The notes under the pieces: model-generated
The model's input: the letters and a program-made list of their open reading frames with translations, nothing else
The model's database searches: none
Told to the model about the DNA's origin: nothing
Shown here: piece after piece, positions 52,615 to 59,918 of the stretch
Numbering within the stretch: the stretch's first letter is position 1
How the letters are laid out: each line of letters begins with the position of its first letter
Assembly: GCA_003574685.1 (NCBI GenBank)
Contig: QOCQ01000007.1
Span: forward strand, 148,154 to 212,153
Length of the DNA: 64,000 nt
DNA from: Rhodospirillaceae bacterium SYSU D60007
GTDB taxonomy: Bacteria > Pseudomonadota > Alphaproteobacteria > Reyranellales > Reyranellaceae
Direction: 5' to 3'
Position numbers and translations under genes: made by a program

Positions 52615-53301
52615 GTGCTGTCGATCATCATCCCGGTCCTGGACGAAGCGGCGGTGGTCGTGACGGCATTGCAGCGCCTGAAGCCGCTGCGCGAGCGCGG
52701 CGCCGAGGTAGTCGTTGTGGACGGCGGCAGTTGCGACGAAACGGCGACGCTCGCAGGGCCGCTCGCCGACCGGGTCGAGCATGCACCCCGCGGACGGGCC
52801 TCGCAAATGAACGCCGGCGCTGCCATCGCGCGAGGCGATATTCTGCTCTTCCTGCACGTTGACACCGTGCTGCCCGACACGGGTGAAGCCCTCATCGAAG
52901 CGGCGCTGGCGGATGGCGCGCAATGGGGGCGCTTCGATGTGCGTATCGACGGATCGCACCCCATGCTGTCCGTGGTGGCAGGCTTGATGAACCTGCGTTC
53001 GCGGCTCACCGGCATCGCGACCGGCGATCAGGGCCAGTTCGTCCGGCGCGAGACTTTCCGGGCCGCAGGCGGCTTTCCCGACATTCCGCTGATGGAGGAC
53101 ATCGCCCTCTCCCGACTCCTGCGGCGGATGGGGCGGCCCGCCTGCCTGCGCGCGCGCGTTGTCACCTCCGGCCGCCGGTGGCAACGGCATGGCGTGTTTC
53201 GCACCATCCTGCTGATGTGGCGGTTGCGGATGGCCTACTTCTTCGGCGCCGATCCAGCAGACCTTGCCCAGCGCTATGGCTACCGGGCAGCGCCACGCTG
53301 A
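52615..53301 (+). CDS. Glycosyltransferase, rSAM-associated transferase 2 type (TIGR04283-like)
   Basis: A 228-residue family 2 glycosyltransferase starting at GTG 52615 (LSIIIPVLDEAAVV). VVVDGGSCDETATLA binds the nucleotide, and ILLFLHVDTVLP holds a D-x-D-like site. The C-terminal MEDIALSRLLRRMGRP and AYFFGADPADLAQRYG are typical for this type, which is linked to arsenosugar gene sets. It starts 26 bases after the tRNA and overlaps the next gene by 26 bases, so it is probably cotranscribed with the tRNA and with the transferase 1 gene. The sugar or lipid it modifies is unknown. Confidence 0.85.
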   Translation: MLSIIIPVLDEAAVVVTALQRLKPLRERGAEVVVVDGGSCDETATLAGPLADRVEHAPRGRASQMNAGAAIARGDILLFLHVDTVLPDTGEALIEAALADGAQWGRFDVRIDGSHPMLSVVAGLMNLRSRLTGIATGDQGQFVRRETFRAAGGFPDIPLMEDIALSRLLRRMGRPACLRARVVTSGRRWQRHGVFRTILLMWRLRMAYFFGADPADLAQRYGYRAAPR

Positions 53302-53914
53302 ACCTGTCAGCATTGCCGTGTTCGCGCGTGCGCCGGTGCCGGGCCGCTGCAAAACGCGGCTGATCCCGACGCTCGGGGCCGACGGCGCCGCCCATCTGCA
53401 GCGGCTCATGATCGAGCGCACCATCGCCTGTGCACTGGTCGCCGGGGTGGGCCCGGTTTCCCTTTGGTGCACGCCCGATGCAGCTCACCCGGTATTCGCC
53501 GGGCTGGGCCGCGATGCACCTTTACAGCTTTGCGTCCAGGCCGATGGAGATCTTGGCGCACGCATGCTGGCCGCCTTCGAAGTGCAGAAGAACTCTCCCC
53601 TGCTGCTGATCGGCACCGACTGTCCTGCACTGACGACCGGACATCTGCAAGCCTGCGCCGACGTTCTGCGCGATGGCCATGACGCCGTCTTCCTGCCGAC
53701 GGAAGATGGCGGCTACGTGCTGGTCGGACTGCGCACTCCGCAGCCCATCCTGTTCGAGGCCATGCCGTGGAGCACCGACAAGGTCATGGCCGAAACGCGT
53801 CGCCGCTTGCAGCGCGCCGGTCTTGCCTGGCGCGAGCCTGCCATGCTGTGGGATGTCGACACGCCCGCGGACCTGGAACGTCTGCGCGCATCGGGTCTGA
53901 TGGATTTGTCCTGA
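53276..53914 (+). CDS. Transferase 1, rSAM-associated type (TIGR04282-like)
   Basis: A 212-residue protein from ATG 53276. It has FARAPVPGRCKTRL at the N-terminus, the nucleotidyltransferase-like pattern of this family, plus GDLGARMLAAFE, LIGTDCPALTTGHL, and DAVFLPTEDGGYVLVGL, with the C-terminal WDVDTPADLERL. The same pairing with a TIGR04283-type gene occurs in arsenosugar and related sets; its exact donor is uncertain. Overlap with the preceding gene shows coupling. The next gene converges from the minus strand. Confidence 0.88.
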   Translation: MATGQRHAEPVSIAVFARAPVPGRCKTRLIPTLGADGAAHLQRLMIERTIACALVAGVGPVSLWCTPDAAHPVFAGLGRDAPLQLCVQADGDLGARMLAAFEVQKNSPLLLIGTDCPALTTGHLQACADVLRDGHDAVFLPTEDGGYVLVGLRTPQPILFEAMPWSTDKVMAETRRRLQRAGLAWREPAMLWDVDTPADLERLRASGLMDLS

Positions 53915-53926
53915 CGCCGGCCGGTA

Positions 53927-54799
53927 TCACTTCAGCACCCGGCCCGCTACCGCATCAAGCTTGCGCAGCAGGTCGGGATCGCGCGCGTCGGGCGCCGTAA
54001 TGATGGCATTGTCGAGCGCGATATCGGAACCGATCGGACACGCTTCGTGATCCTCCGGAAAATCGGCGGCCAGTCGCGCGACAAGGCGTTTGGCGTTCTC
54101 GGCGTTGGCCTGCAGCACCGCCAGGATCTTGGTGACGTCGACGGTGCCATGATCCTCGTGCCAGGAATCGTAGTCGGTGACCATCGCAACGGTGGCGTAG
54201 CAAAGCTCGGCCTCGCGCGCGAGCTTGGCTTCCGGCATGTTGGTCATGCCGATCACGTCGCAGCCCCAGCTTCGATAGAGCAGGCTTTCGGCGAGCGTGG
54301 AGAATTGCGGTCCTTCCATGACGAGATACGTACCGCCGCGATGGATCGGAATGCTCTCGGCGCGCGCTGCTGCTTCGAGCCTGTCCATCAGGCGCGGGCT
54401 GGTGGGATGCGAGAAGGCGACATGCGCCACACAGCCTTTGCCGAAAAAGCTTTTGCTGCGGGCAAACGTGCGGTCGATGAACTGATCGACCAGCACGAAC
54501 AGGCTGGGCGGCAGGTCGGCGCGCAGCGAGCCGCATGCCGACAGCGAAACCACGTCGGTCACGCCGGCACGCTTCAGGGCATCAATATTGGCCCGGTAGT
54601 TGATTTCCGACGGCGGAACGCGGTGGCCACGGCCATGTCGAGGCAGGAAGACCATGGGCAGGTTGCCGAATGTGCCGAAGCACAGCTCGTCCGACGGTTC
54701 ACCCCACGGCGAAGCGACTTTCTTCCAGCGGACGTCGCGCAAGCCTGGCAGTTCGTAGATGCCTGAGCCCCCGATGACACCCAGAACCGATTTCACCAT
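53927..54799 (-). CDS. mtnP: S-methyl-5'-thioadenosine phosphorylase-like nucleoside phosphorylase
   Basis: A 290-residue enzyme with VIGGSGIYELPG, LPRHGRGHRVPPSEINYRANIDALKRAG, LVDQFIDRT, YLVMEGPQFSTLAES, IGMTNMPEAKLAREAELCYATVAMVTDYD, the pattern of the MTAP/PNP-II family. It splits methylthioadenosine or a close 5'-substituted nucleoside with phosphate to release adenine. The MTNMPE stretch (not N-x-S) favours an adenine-type substrate. The ATG at 54799 follows GGGAGAGG. It is divergent from the radical SAM gene and next to the two transferases, hinting at 5'-modified-nucleoside processing. Confidence 0.9.
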   Translation of the reverse strand: MVKSVLGVIGGSGIYELPGLRDVRWKKVASPWGEPSDELCFGTFGNLPMVFLPRHGRGHRVPPSEINYRANIDALKRAGVTDVVSLSACGSLRADLPPSLFVLVDQFIDRTFARSKSFFGKGCVAHVAFSHPTSPRLMDRLEAAARAESIPIHRGGTYLVMEGPQFSTLAESLLYRSWGCDVIGMTNMPEAKLAREAELCYATVAMVTDYDSWHEDHGTVDVTKILAVLQANAENAKRLVARLAADFPEDHEACPIGSDIALDNAIITAPDARDPDLLRKLDAVAGRVLK

Positions 54800-54924
54800 C
54801 GCCCTCTCCCGGCAGCATGCCGCCGCCTCTCGCGAATTCTTGATGCGCCGGCCTGCATGGCCCCTGTAGGCTCCCCGCGCGTTCGTTTGCCTGTGCCGCA
54901 CAGCTTTGTCGAGGACGGTTTTTG

Positions 54925-55884
54925 ATGTCAGTACCCGCGCTCCTGCCACCGCCAGGGCTCGACCCGGCCAAGTTCCGCGACCCCCTGATCACCGCCCGCG
55001 GAGAGCCTCGTGCCGCAGTGGCTTTGAGGTCACTCGAAACGCTGTGGTTCAATACCGGCACGCTGTGCAACCTCACCTGCCGCAACTGCTACATCGAATC
55101 CTCGCCCCGCAACGACCGGCTGGTCTATCTCTCGGCCGCCGAGGTGCGGACGTATCTGGACGAAATTGCGCGCGACCGGCTGGGCACGCGCCTGATCGGC
55201 TTTACCGGCGGCGAACCCTTCATGAATCCCGAGCTGCCGGCCATGCTGGCGGACGTGCTGGAGCGCGGGCTCGAAGCGATGGTGCTGACCAACGCGATGA
55301 AGCCGATGTGGCGCATGAAGCCGGCATTGCTGGCATTGCGCGAGCGCCACGGTGCGCGGCTGACGATCCGGGTCTCGCTGGACCATTACGGCACGGCAAT
55401 GCACGAGGCCGAGCGCGGCGTGCGCACGTGGAAGCCGACACTGGAGGGCCTGCTCTGGCTGACCCGCAACGGCTTCAATGTCCACGTTGCGGGCCGCCGT
55501 TTTTCCGGCGAGCCGGAAGACGCCTTGCGGGAGGGCTACGCGCGGCTTTTTGCCGACAATGCCATCCCGATCGACGCTGATGACCCTGTGGCGCTGGTGC
55601 TCTTTCCCGAGATGGATGCCGGGATCGACGTGCCGGAGATCACCACGGCTTGCTGGGGCATCCTGAAGAAATCGCCCGACGACGTGATGTGCGCCTCCGC
55701 CCGGATGGTGATCAAGCGCAAGGGCGCCGAGCAGCCGGCGGTCGTGGCCTGCACCCTGCTGCCCTACGATGCGCAGTTCGAGCTCGGCCGCACGCTGGCC
55801 GAGGCCGCCGGCACGGTACGACTGAACCATCCCCACTGTGCCAAATTCTGCGTGCTGGGCGGTGCGTCCTGCAGTCGAAGCTGA
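54925..55884 (+). CDS. Radical SAM protein, uncharacterised
   Basis: A 319-residue protein with the radical SAM cluster motif C48-x3-C52-x2-C55 in TLCNLTCRNCYIESS, then GFTGGEPFMNPEL (SAM-binding GGE) and VRVSLDHYGTAMHEAERG. The C-terminus has three more cysteines (C305, C309, C316 in HPHCAKFCVLGGASC) that may hold a second iron-sulfur cluster. It is shorter than SPASM enzymes and is not a convincing ArsS by sequence wording. ATG 54925 is chosen over the overlapping TTG at 54922. Its context, with a small acidic peptide downstream and transferases upstream, is the main clue to function, which is unknown. Confidence 0.9.
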   Translation: MSVPALLPPPGLDPAKFRDPLITARGEPRAAVALRSLETLWFNTGTLCNLTCRNCYIESSPRNDRLVYLSAAEVRTYLDEIARDRLGTRLIGFTGGEPFMNPELPAMLADVLERGLEAMVLTNAMKPMWRMKPALLALRERHGARLTIRVSLDHYGTAMHEAERGVRTWKPTLEGLLWLTRNGFNVHVAGRRFSGEPEDALREGYARLFADNAIPIDADDPVALVLFPEMDAGIDVPEITTACWGILKKSPDDVMCASARMVIKRKGAEQPAVVACTLLPYDAQFELGRTLAEAAGTVRLNHPHCAKFCVLGGASCSRS

Positions 55885-56003
55885 AGGTACCCTGCCAATT
55901 TGCTCTTTTGTGAAGGATATTCTTGTGGAACCGGCACTGCGCATTGCCGTTGTGACCGCGCGGTGACCAGGCCTGTCGCCGCAAGGCAAAGCGGGAGGCA
56001 AAC

Positions 56004-56162
56004 ATGCTTGCAACACAGAGCACCCCGCGTACCGTGCCTGCTGAAGACCCGATGCCAGGCATTCTGCCGCACGATCCGGACGAGTTCATAGATCCTGACG
56101 ATGACGAAGATTGCCGGACGGGCCTGGCCGATCTGTACCGAGCCGACGAAGAGGACGACTAA
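56004..56162 (+). CDS. Small acidic protein, 52 residues, hypothetical
   Basis: ATG 56004 lies five bases after GGGAGG, and the frame runs 52 codons to TAA. The peptide is strongly acidic (HDPDEFIDPDDDEDC in the middle, ending RADEEDD) and has a single cysteine. It lies 119 bases downstream of the radical SAM gene on the same strand, and its last four bases overlap the convergent hydrolase gene. No family is recognised. It could be a modified peptide precursor, a small regulator or a chance frame; the good ribosome site and position favour a real gene. Confidence 0.5.
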   Translation: MLATQSTPRTVPAEDPMPGILPHDPDEFIDPDDDEDCRTGLADLYRADEEDD

Positions 56163-56965
56163 CCCCTCGGGTTTCGATCGAGCAGAAAGTCCAGCACGAT
56201 CCGCTGCCAGGTTTCAGGCATAGCGTTGGGAAAGAAATGCCCGCCGTACGGGAGAACCACCGTGCGGCAGTCCGGCACCAGGCGCCCGATCTCCTCGGTG
56301 AAATAGGCGGGCGTGACCTGGTCATCCCGCGCGCCAATCGCCAGCGTCGGGCATGTGATCCCGGCAAGCCGCTGGCGCCGGTCGTGCGCCACGATAGCTG
56401 CGATCCGCGACAACAGGATCTCCGGCACCGGAATGGTTTCCTGCGCGACGGCCTCATTGGCTGCCAGCTCGGCATCATGGTCCCGAACCCAGGACGGCAT
56501 GTGCAGCGCAAGGGCGCTCGCCTTGCTATAGGCCTCGGGACCCAGATGCTTCAGCATCAGGGCCCGCACCTCGAACAGCCTTCGGAAGTAGGCGTCGGTC
56601 TTCGCCCAGGTACCACACAGCACCAGCTTCGAGATGCGTTCCGGATGATCGGTCGCGATCACCTGCCCCATCGCGCCGCCGGTGGAATGCCCGATATACG
56701 CAGCGGTTCCGATTCCGAGCGAGTCCATGAGCTGCAACGCATCATCCGCCATTTGCGGCACGGAATAATCGATGCGCGACAGCGCGCTGCGCCCGGTGCC
56801 CCGATGGTCGTGCAGGACGACCGAGAAGTGCCGCGCGAAGACCTCGACGTGCGGCTGCCAGAACCCGGCAATACCGCCCAGACCTGACACCAGCAGCAGT
56901 GGCGGGCCGCTGCCGTGCGTTTCGTAGTAGAGCGCGGCTCCGTCGCGCAGCGTCACATGCGGCAT
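56159..56965 (-). CDS. Alpha/beta hydrolase
   Basis: A 268-residue hydrolase. The nucleophile is S94 in GHSTGGAMG, the acid lies in GARDDQVTP, and the base is the histidine in PYGGHFFP. HDHRGTGRS forms the oxyanion side. The wording is near 3-oxoadipate enol-lactonase, RutD and other small esterases; substrate is not readable. ATG 56965 is nine bases after the stop of the xanthine-dehydrogenase-type gene, so both may share a transcript. Confidence 0.92.
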   Translation of the reverse strand: MPHVTLRDGAALYYETHGSGPPLLLVSGLGGIAGFWQPHVEVFARHFSVVLHDHRGTGRSALSRIDYSVPQMADDALQLMDSLGIGTAAYIGHSTGGAMGQVIATDHPERISKLVLCGTWAKTDAYFRRLFEVRALMLKHLGPEAYSKASALALHMPSWVRDHDAELAANEAVAQETIPVPEILLSRIAAIVAHDRRQRLAGITCPTLAIGARDDQVTPAYFTEEIGRLVPDCRTVVLPYGGHFFPNAMPETWQRIVLDFLLDRNPRG

Positions 56966-56974
56966 CGTGCGTCG

Positions 56975-59326
56975 TCACTCGGCTGCCGCCCGGCTCCCGC
57001 CGCGCGCGTTCTGGATGGCCTGCCAGATCGCATGTGCGGTCGCCGGCATGTCGATGTGCTTGAGCCCGGTTTCCGGATAGAGGGCATCGACAAGCGCGTT
57101 GATCACCGCCGGCGGTGCACCGATGGCCCCGGCCTCGCCGGCACCTTTCATGCCCAGCGGATTCGTCGTGCAGGGCGAGTTGTGCATGTCGAAATGGACA
57201 TGCGGCACGACGTCGGCCCGCGGCAGGGCATAGTCCATGAACGATCCAGACAGCAACTGGCCGGTCTCGTTGTCGTACACGGTGTGCTCGGTCAGGGCCT
57301 GTCCCACGCCCTGCCCGATTCCGCCGTGGACCTGGCCCATCAGCAGCAGCGGATTCATCGCGGCGCCGAAATCGTCGACCACCGTGTAGCGCAGGATATC
57401 GACCATGCCGGTGTCGGAGTCGACCTCCAGCTCGCAGATGTGGCAGCCGTTGGGAAAGGTGGCCGCCGTCGCCTCGCGCATGAACTCGTCATCCAGGCCG
57501 GGAGTCTCGCCAGCCGGCAGGTTTTTCGGGTCCTTTGCTGCCTTGGCCGCCTCGAACAGCGACAGGCGCCGGTCGGTGCCGACGATCGAAAAGCTGCCGT
57601 CCTTGAACTCGATATCACCGGCAGATGCTTCCAGCACCGCGGCGGCAACGAGCTTGCCCTTGGCGATGATCTTGTCGGAGACGCCCACCATCGCCGTACC
57701 GCCGACCGGCGTGGCGCGCGAGCCGCCGGTCATGCCGCCCGGCACCACATCGCTGTCACCCTGCACGATGCGGATACGGCTGGAGTCGACTCCCAGCCTG
57801 GCCGACAGGATCTGCGTGTAAAGCGTCTCATGCCCCTGGCCGTTGGTCTGGTTACCGATATAGGCCGTGAGCGTCTCATCGTCGTTGAACTTCACGACGG
57901 CCGTGTCAGGCGCACCCGCGCCGCACTTCTCCACGTAGGTGGCAAGGCCGATGCCGCGCCACTTGCCGCGCTTCTTCGAGTCGGCACGCCGGGCCGCGAA
58001 GCCTTTCCAATCCGCCTGCTCCATGGCCTTGCGCATCACGGCTTCGAAATTGCCCGAGTCCATCGTGTCGCCCAGCGCCGTGGTCCACGGGATCTGGTCC
58101 GGGCGCACCAGATTGCGGGCGCGGATCTCGTCGGGTGTAAGGCCGGTCTCGCGCGCGACATGATCGACGAAGCGTTCCAGCAGATAGGCTGCCTCCGGTC
58201 GGCCGGCGCCACGATAGGCATCGGTCGGCACGGTGTTGGTCATCATGCCCTTGACGTTCACGTAGATCGCCGGGGTCTGGTACAGGCCGGCCAGCATGCC
58301 GGTGCCCGCCATGGTCGGGATGAAGGCGCTATAGTGTGAGAGATACGCGCCCAGCGCCGCATAGGTCGTGACACGCAGCCCGAGGAACCGGCAGTCCTTG
58401 TCGAGGGCCATCTCGGCGAACGACACATGATCGCGCCCCTGGACGTCGGACTGGAACGCCTCCTGCCGGTCCGGGATCCACTTCACGGCGCGCTTCAGCA
58501 GCCGCGATGCCCACACCACCATCGGATATTCGGGGTGAACGAAAATCTTCATCCCGAAGCCGCCGCCCACGTCGCCGGTGCGTACCCGCAACTTCACCTG
58601 GCCGATCTTCAGTACCATGTCGGCGACGTAGGGCTGGATCACGCTCACGCCCTGCGAGGAGACCCAGAGGGTCGAGCGGTCATCCGCCGCATCGTACTCG
58701 GCGATGGCGCCGCGGGGCTCCATCGAGTTCACGACAACGCGATTGTTGACGATGCGCAGCTTCACGACACGGTCGGCCTTGGCGAAGGCCTCGTCCGTCG
58801 CCTTGCGGTTTCCCATCTCCCAGTCGAAGCACTCGTTGCCCTTGATGTCCTCCCAGACCAGCGGCGCGCCGGGCTGGGCCGCAGCCCACGTGTCCACCAC
58901 CGCAGGCAGCGGGTCGTAGTCGACCTCGATCAGCTCGGCGGCGTCCCTGGCCTGCTCCAGCGTTTCGGCCACCACCAGGGCGACCGGATCGCCGACATGA
59001 CGCACCCTGCCCTGTGCCAGCATGGGGCGCGGCGTATCGCCCCGCATGGAGCCGTCGCGGTTCTGGATGGGAATCAGGCAAGGCAGATCGCCGAAACCCG
59101 CTGCCTTGACGTCCTCGCCGGTCAGCACCAGCAGCACACCGGGCGCCTTTTTCGCGGCGGACGCATCCAGCTTGCCGATGACGGCGTGGGCATGCGGCGA
59201 GCGCAGGACATGGGCGCGTGCCGCAGCGCCGTTGATCCGGGTGTCGTCGGTGTACCGGCCGCCGCCGGTCAGCAGGCGCGGATCCTCGACGCGTGTCGCC
59301 GACTGGCCGATGCCAAACTTGGTCAT
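56975..59326 (-). CDS. Xanthine dehydrogenase family molybdopterin-binding (large) subunit
   Basis: A 783-residue protein from ATG 59326 (GGAGG nearby); a much longer upstream extension would run antisense through the amine oxidase gene and is rejected. It has the family opening GQSATRVEDPRLLTGGGRYTDD, GDVGGGFGMKIFVHPEYP, TDAYRGAGRPEAAY and the catalytic-glutamate stretch KGAGEAGAIGAPPAV near the C-terminus. It binds molybdopterin-cytosine dinucleotide and hydroxylates an N-heterocycle, aldehyde or CO-type substrate. The FAD and 2Fe-2S subunits it would need are not next to it in this window. Confidence 0.92.
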   Translation of the reverse strand: MTKFGIGQSATRVEDPRLLTGGGRYTDDTRINGAAARAHVLRSPHAHAVIGKLDASAAKKAPGVLLVLTGEDVKAAGFGDLPCLIPIQNRDGSMRGDTPRPMLAQGRVRHVGDPVALVVAETLEQARDAAELIEVDYDPLPAVVDTWAAAQPGAPLVWEDIKGNECFDWEMGNRKATDEAFAKADRVVKLRIVNNRVVVNSMEPRGAIAEYDAADDRSTLWVSSQGVSVIQPYVADMVLKIGQVKLRVRTGDVGGGFGMKIFVHPEYPMVVWASRLLKRAVKWIPDRQEAFQSDVQGRDHVSFAEMALDKDCRFLGLRVTTYAALGAYLSHYSAFIPTMAGTGMLAGLYQTPAIYVNVKGMMTNTVPTDAYRGAGRPEAAYLLERFVDHVARETGLTPDEIRARNLVRPDQIPWTTALGDTMDSGNFEAVMRKAMEQADWKGFAARRADSKKRGKWRGIGLATYVEKCGAGAPDTAVVKFNDDETLTAYIGNQTNGQGHETLYTQILSARLGVDSSRIRIVQGDSDVVPGGMTGGSRATPVGGTAMVGVSDKIIAKGKLVAAAVLEASAGDIEFKDGSFSIVGTDRRLSLFEAAKAAKDPKNLPAGETPGLDDEFMREATAATFPNGCHICELEVDSDTGMVDILRYTVVDDFGAAMNPLLLMGQVHGGIGQGVGQALTEHTVYDNETGQLLSGSFMDYALPRADVVPHVHFDMHNSPCTTNPLGMKGAGEAGAIGAPPAVINALVDALYPETGLKHIDMPATAHAIWQAIQNARGGSRAAAE

Positions 59327-59420
59327 GGTGCTTCCTCCGCAACGGAGATGACGTATCGCGGCCGGAAGATTAGAGGCGCAAACGCCCCTTGCAAAGCCGG
59401 CGCATTCGCATATGGCGATT

Positions 59421-59552
59421 TGTCGTCGTCCTGAGCGAAGCGAAGGACCTCGCGGTCGCCCACCCGTGAATGCTCGCGGCGGTGAATCACCGATTCTGCC
59501 GGTCTTTGTCCGAACCATCGCAGGGTCCTTCGCTGCGCTCAGGACGACGACA
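59421..59552. repeat. Long-loop palindromic repeat, family A-like
   Basis: Arms 59421-59449 (TGTCGTCGTCCTGAGCGAAG...) and 59524-59552 are 29-base inverted copies with one mismatch, separated by 74 bases. The arm centre CCTGAGCGAAGCGAAGGACC parallels CCCGAGCGCAGCGAGGGATC of the copies at 4001 and 46351. It occupies most of the interval upstream of the xanthine-dehydrogenase-type gene. Confidence 0.75.
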
Positions 59553-59583
59553 AATACGGTTTCAAGGCCATAGGCGAACCTGA

Positions 59584-59754
59584 TTACCTGGCTGGCTCCG
59601 CTGTATGGCTCGCTGGTGTTCTGCCTTCTCCCCGCGCAGGCGGGGAGAAGGGAATACCGTGCAGGCGGTGTGTCCCGTTCCGCATGTCGCGCAGGACCTT
59701 CAACAGCCTGCCCATCTCGTCCCGCGTCCCGCTCATGCTGTAGAGATTGCACAT
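59584..59754 (-). pseudogene. Truncated SRAP (YedK/HMCES-type) gene, 5' fragment
   Basis: From ATG 59754 on the minus strand the frame reads MCNLYSMSGTRDEMGRLLKVL, the diagnostic N-terminus of SOS-response-associated peptidases, where C2 forms the DNA-protein crosslink at abasic sites. Homology ends after about 27 residues, where the frame runs into a CCTTCTCCCCGC/GCGGGGAGAAGG hairpin and stops at 59584. A complete gene would need about 200 more residues. It is therefore a remnant cut by repeat DNA; upstream sequence in the same frame has no SRAP character. Confidence 0.75.
59624..59651. repeat. Perfect 12-base hairpin CCTTCTCCCCGC/GCGGGGAGAAGG
   Basis: Arms 59624-59635 and 59640-59651 with a four-base loop, lying inside the broken SRAP frame at the point where homology ends. 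The left half also occurs near 35633-35645. This is a widespread type of genomic repeat. Confidence 0.75.
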
Positions 59755-59918
59755 GCGCCTGCCGACCTGCGGATTGCGCGCGACGCCACGCCGGCGCGAC
59801 CGCCGGCATCGGCGCGCCAGCGCCGAAGACTTCGCCGGGTGCAACCGTCAGCCCATGTGGAATGCGCTGCCCGCCAGCGATAGTGTGAGGCGCCGTCTGG
59901 CGTTTGGGGGAGTTCACA

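Noticed and set aside
55920..55965. A possible 13-codon leader peptide before the acidic peptide gene
   Set aside because: GTG start with only a weak ribosome site, no attenuator hairpins and no amino-acid bias.
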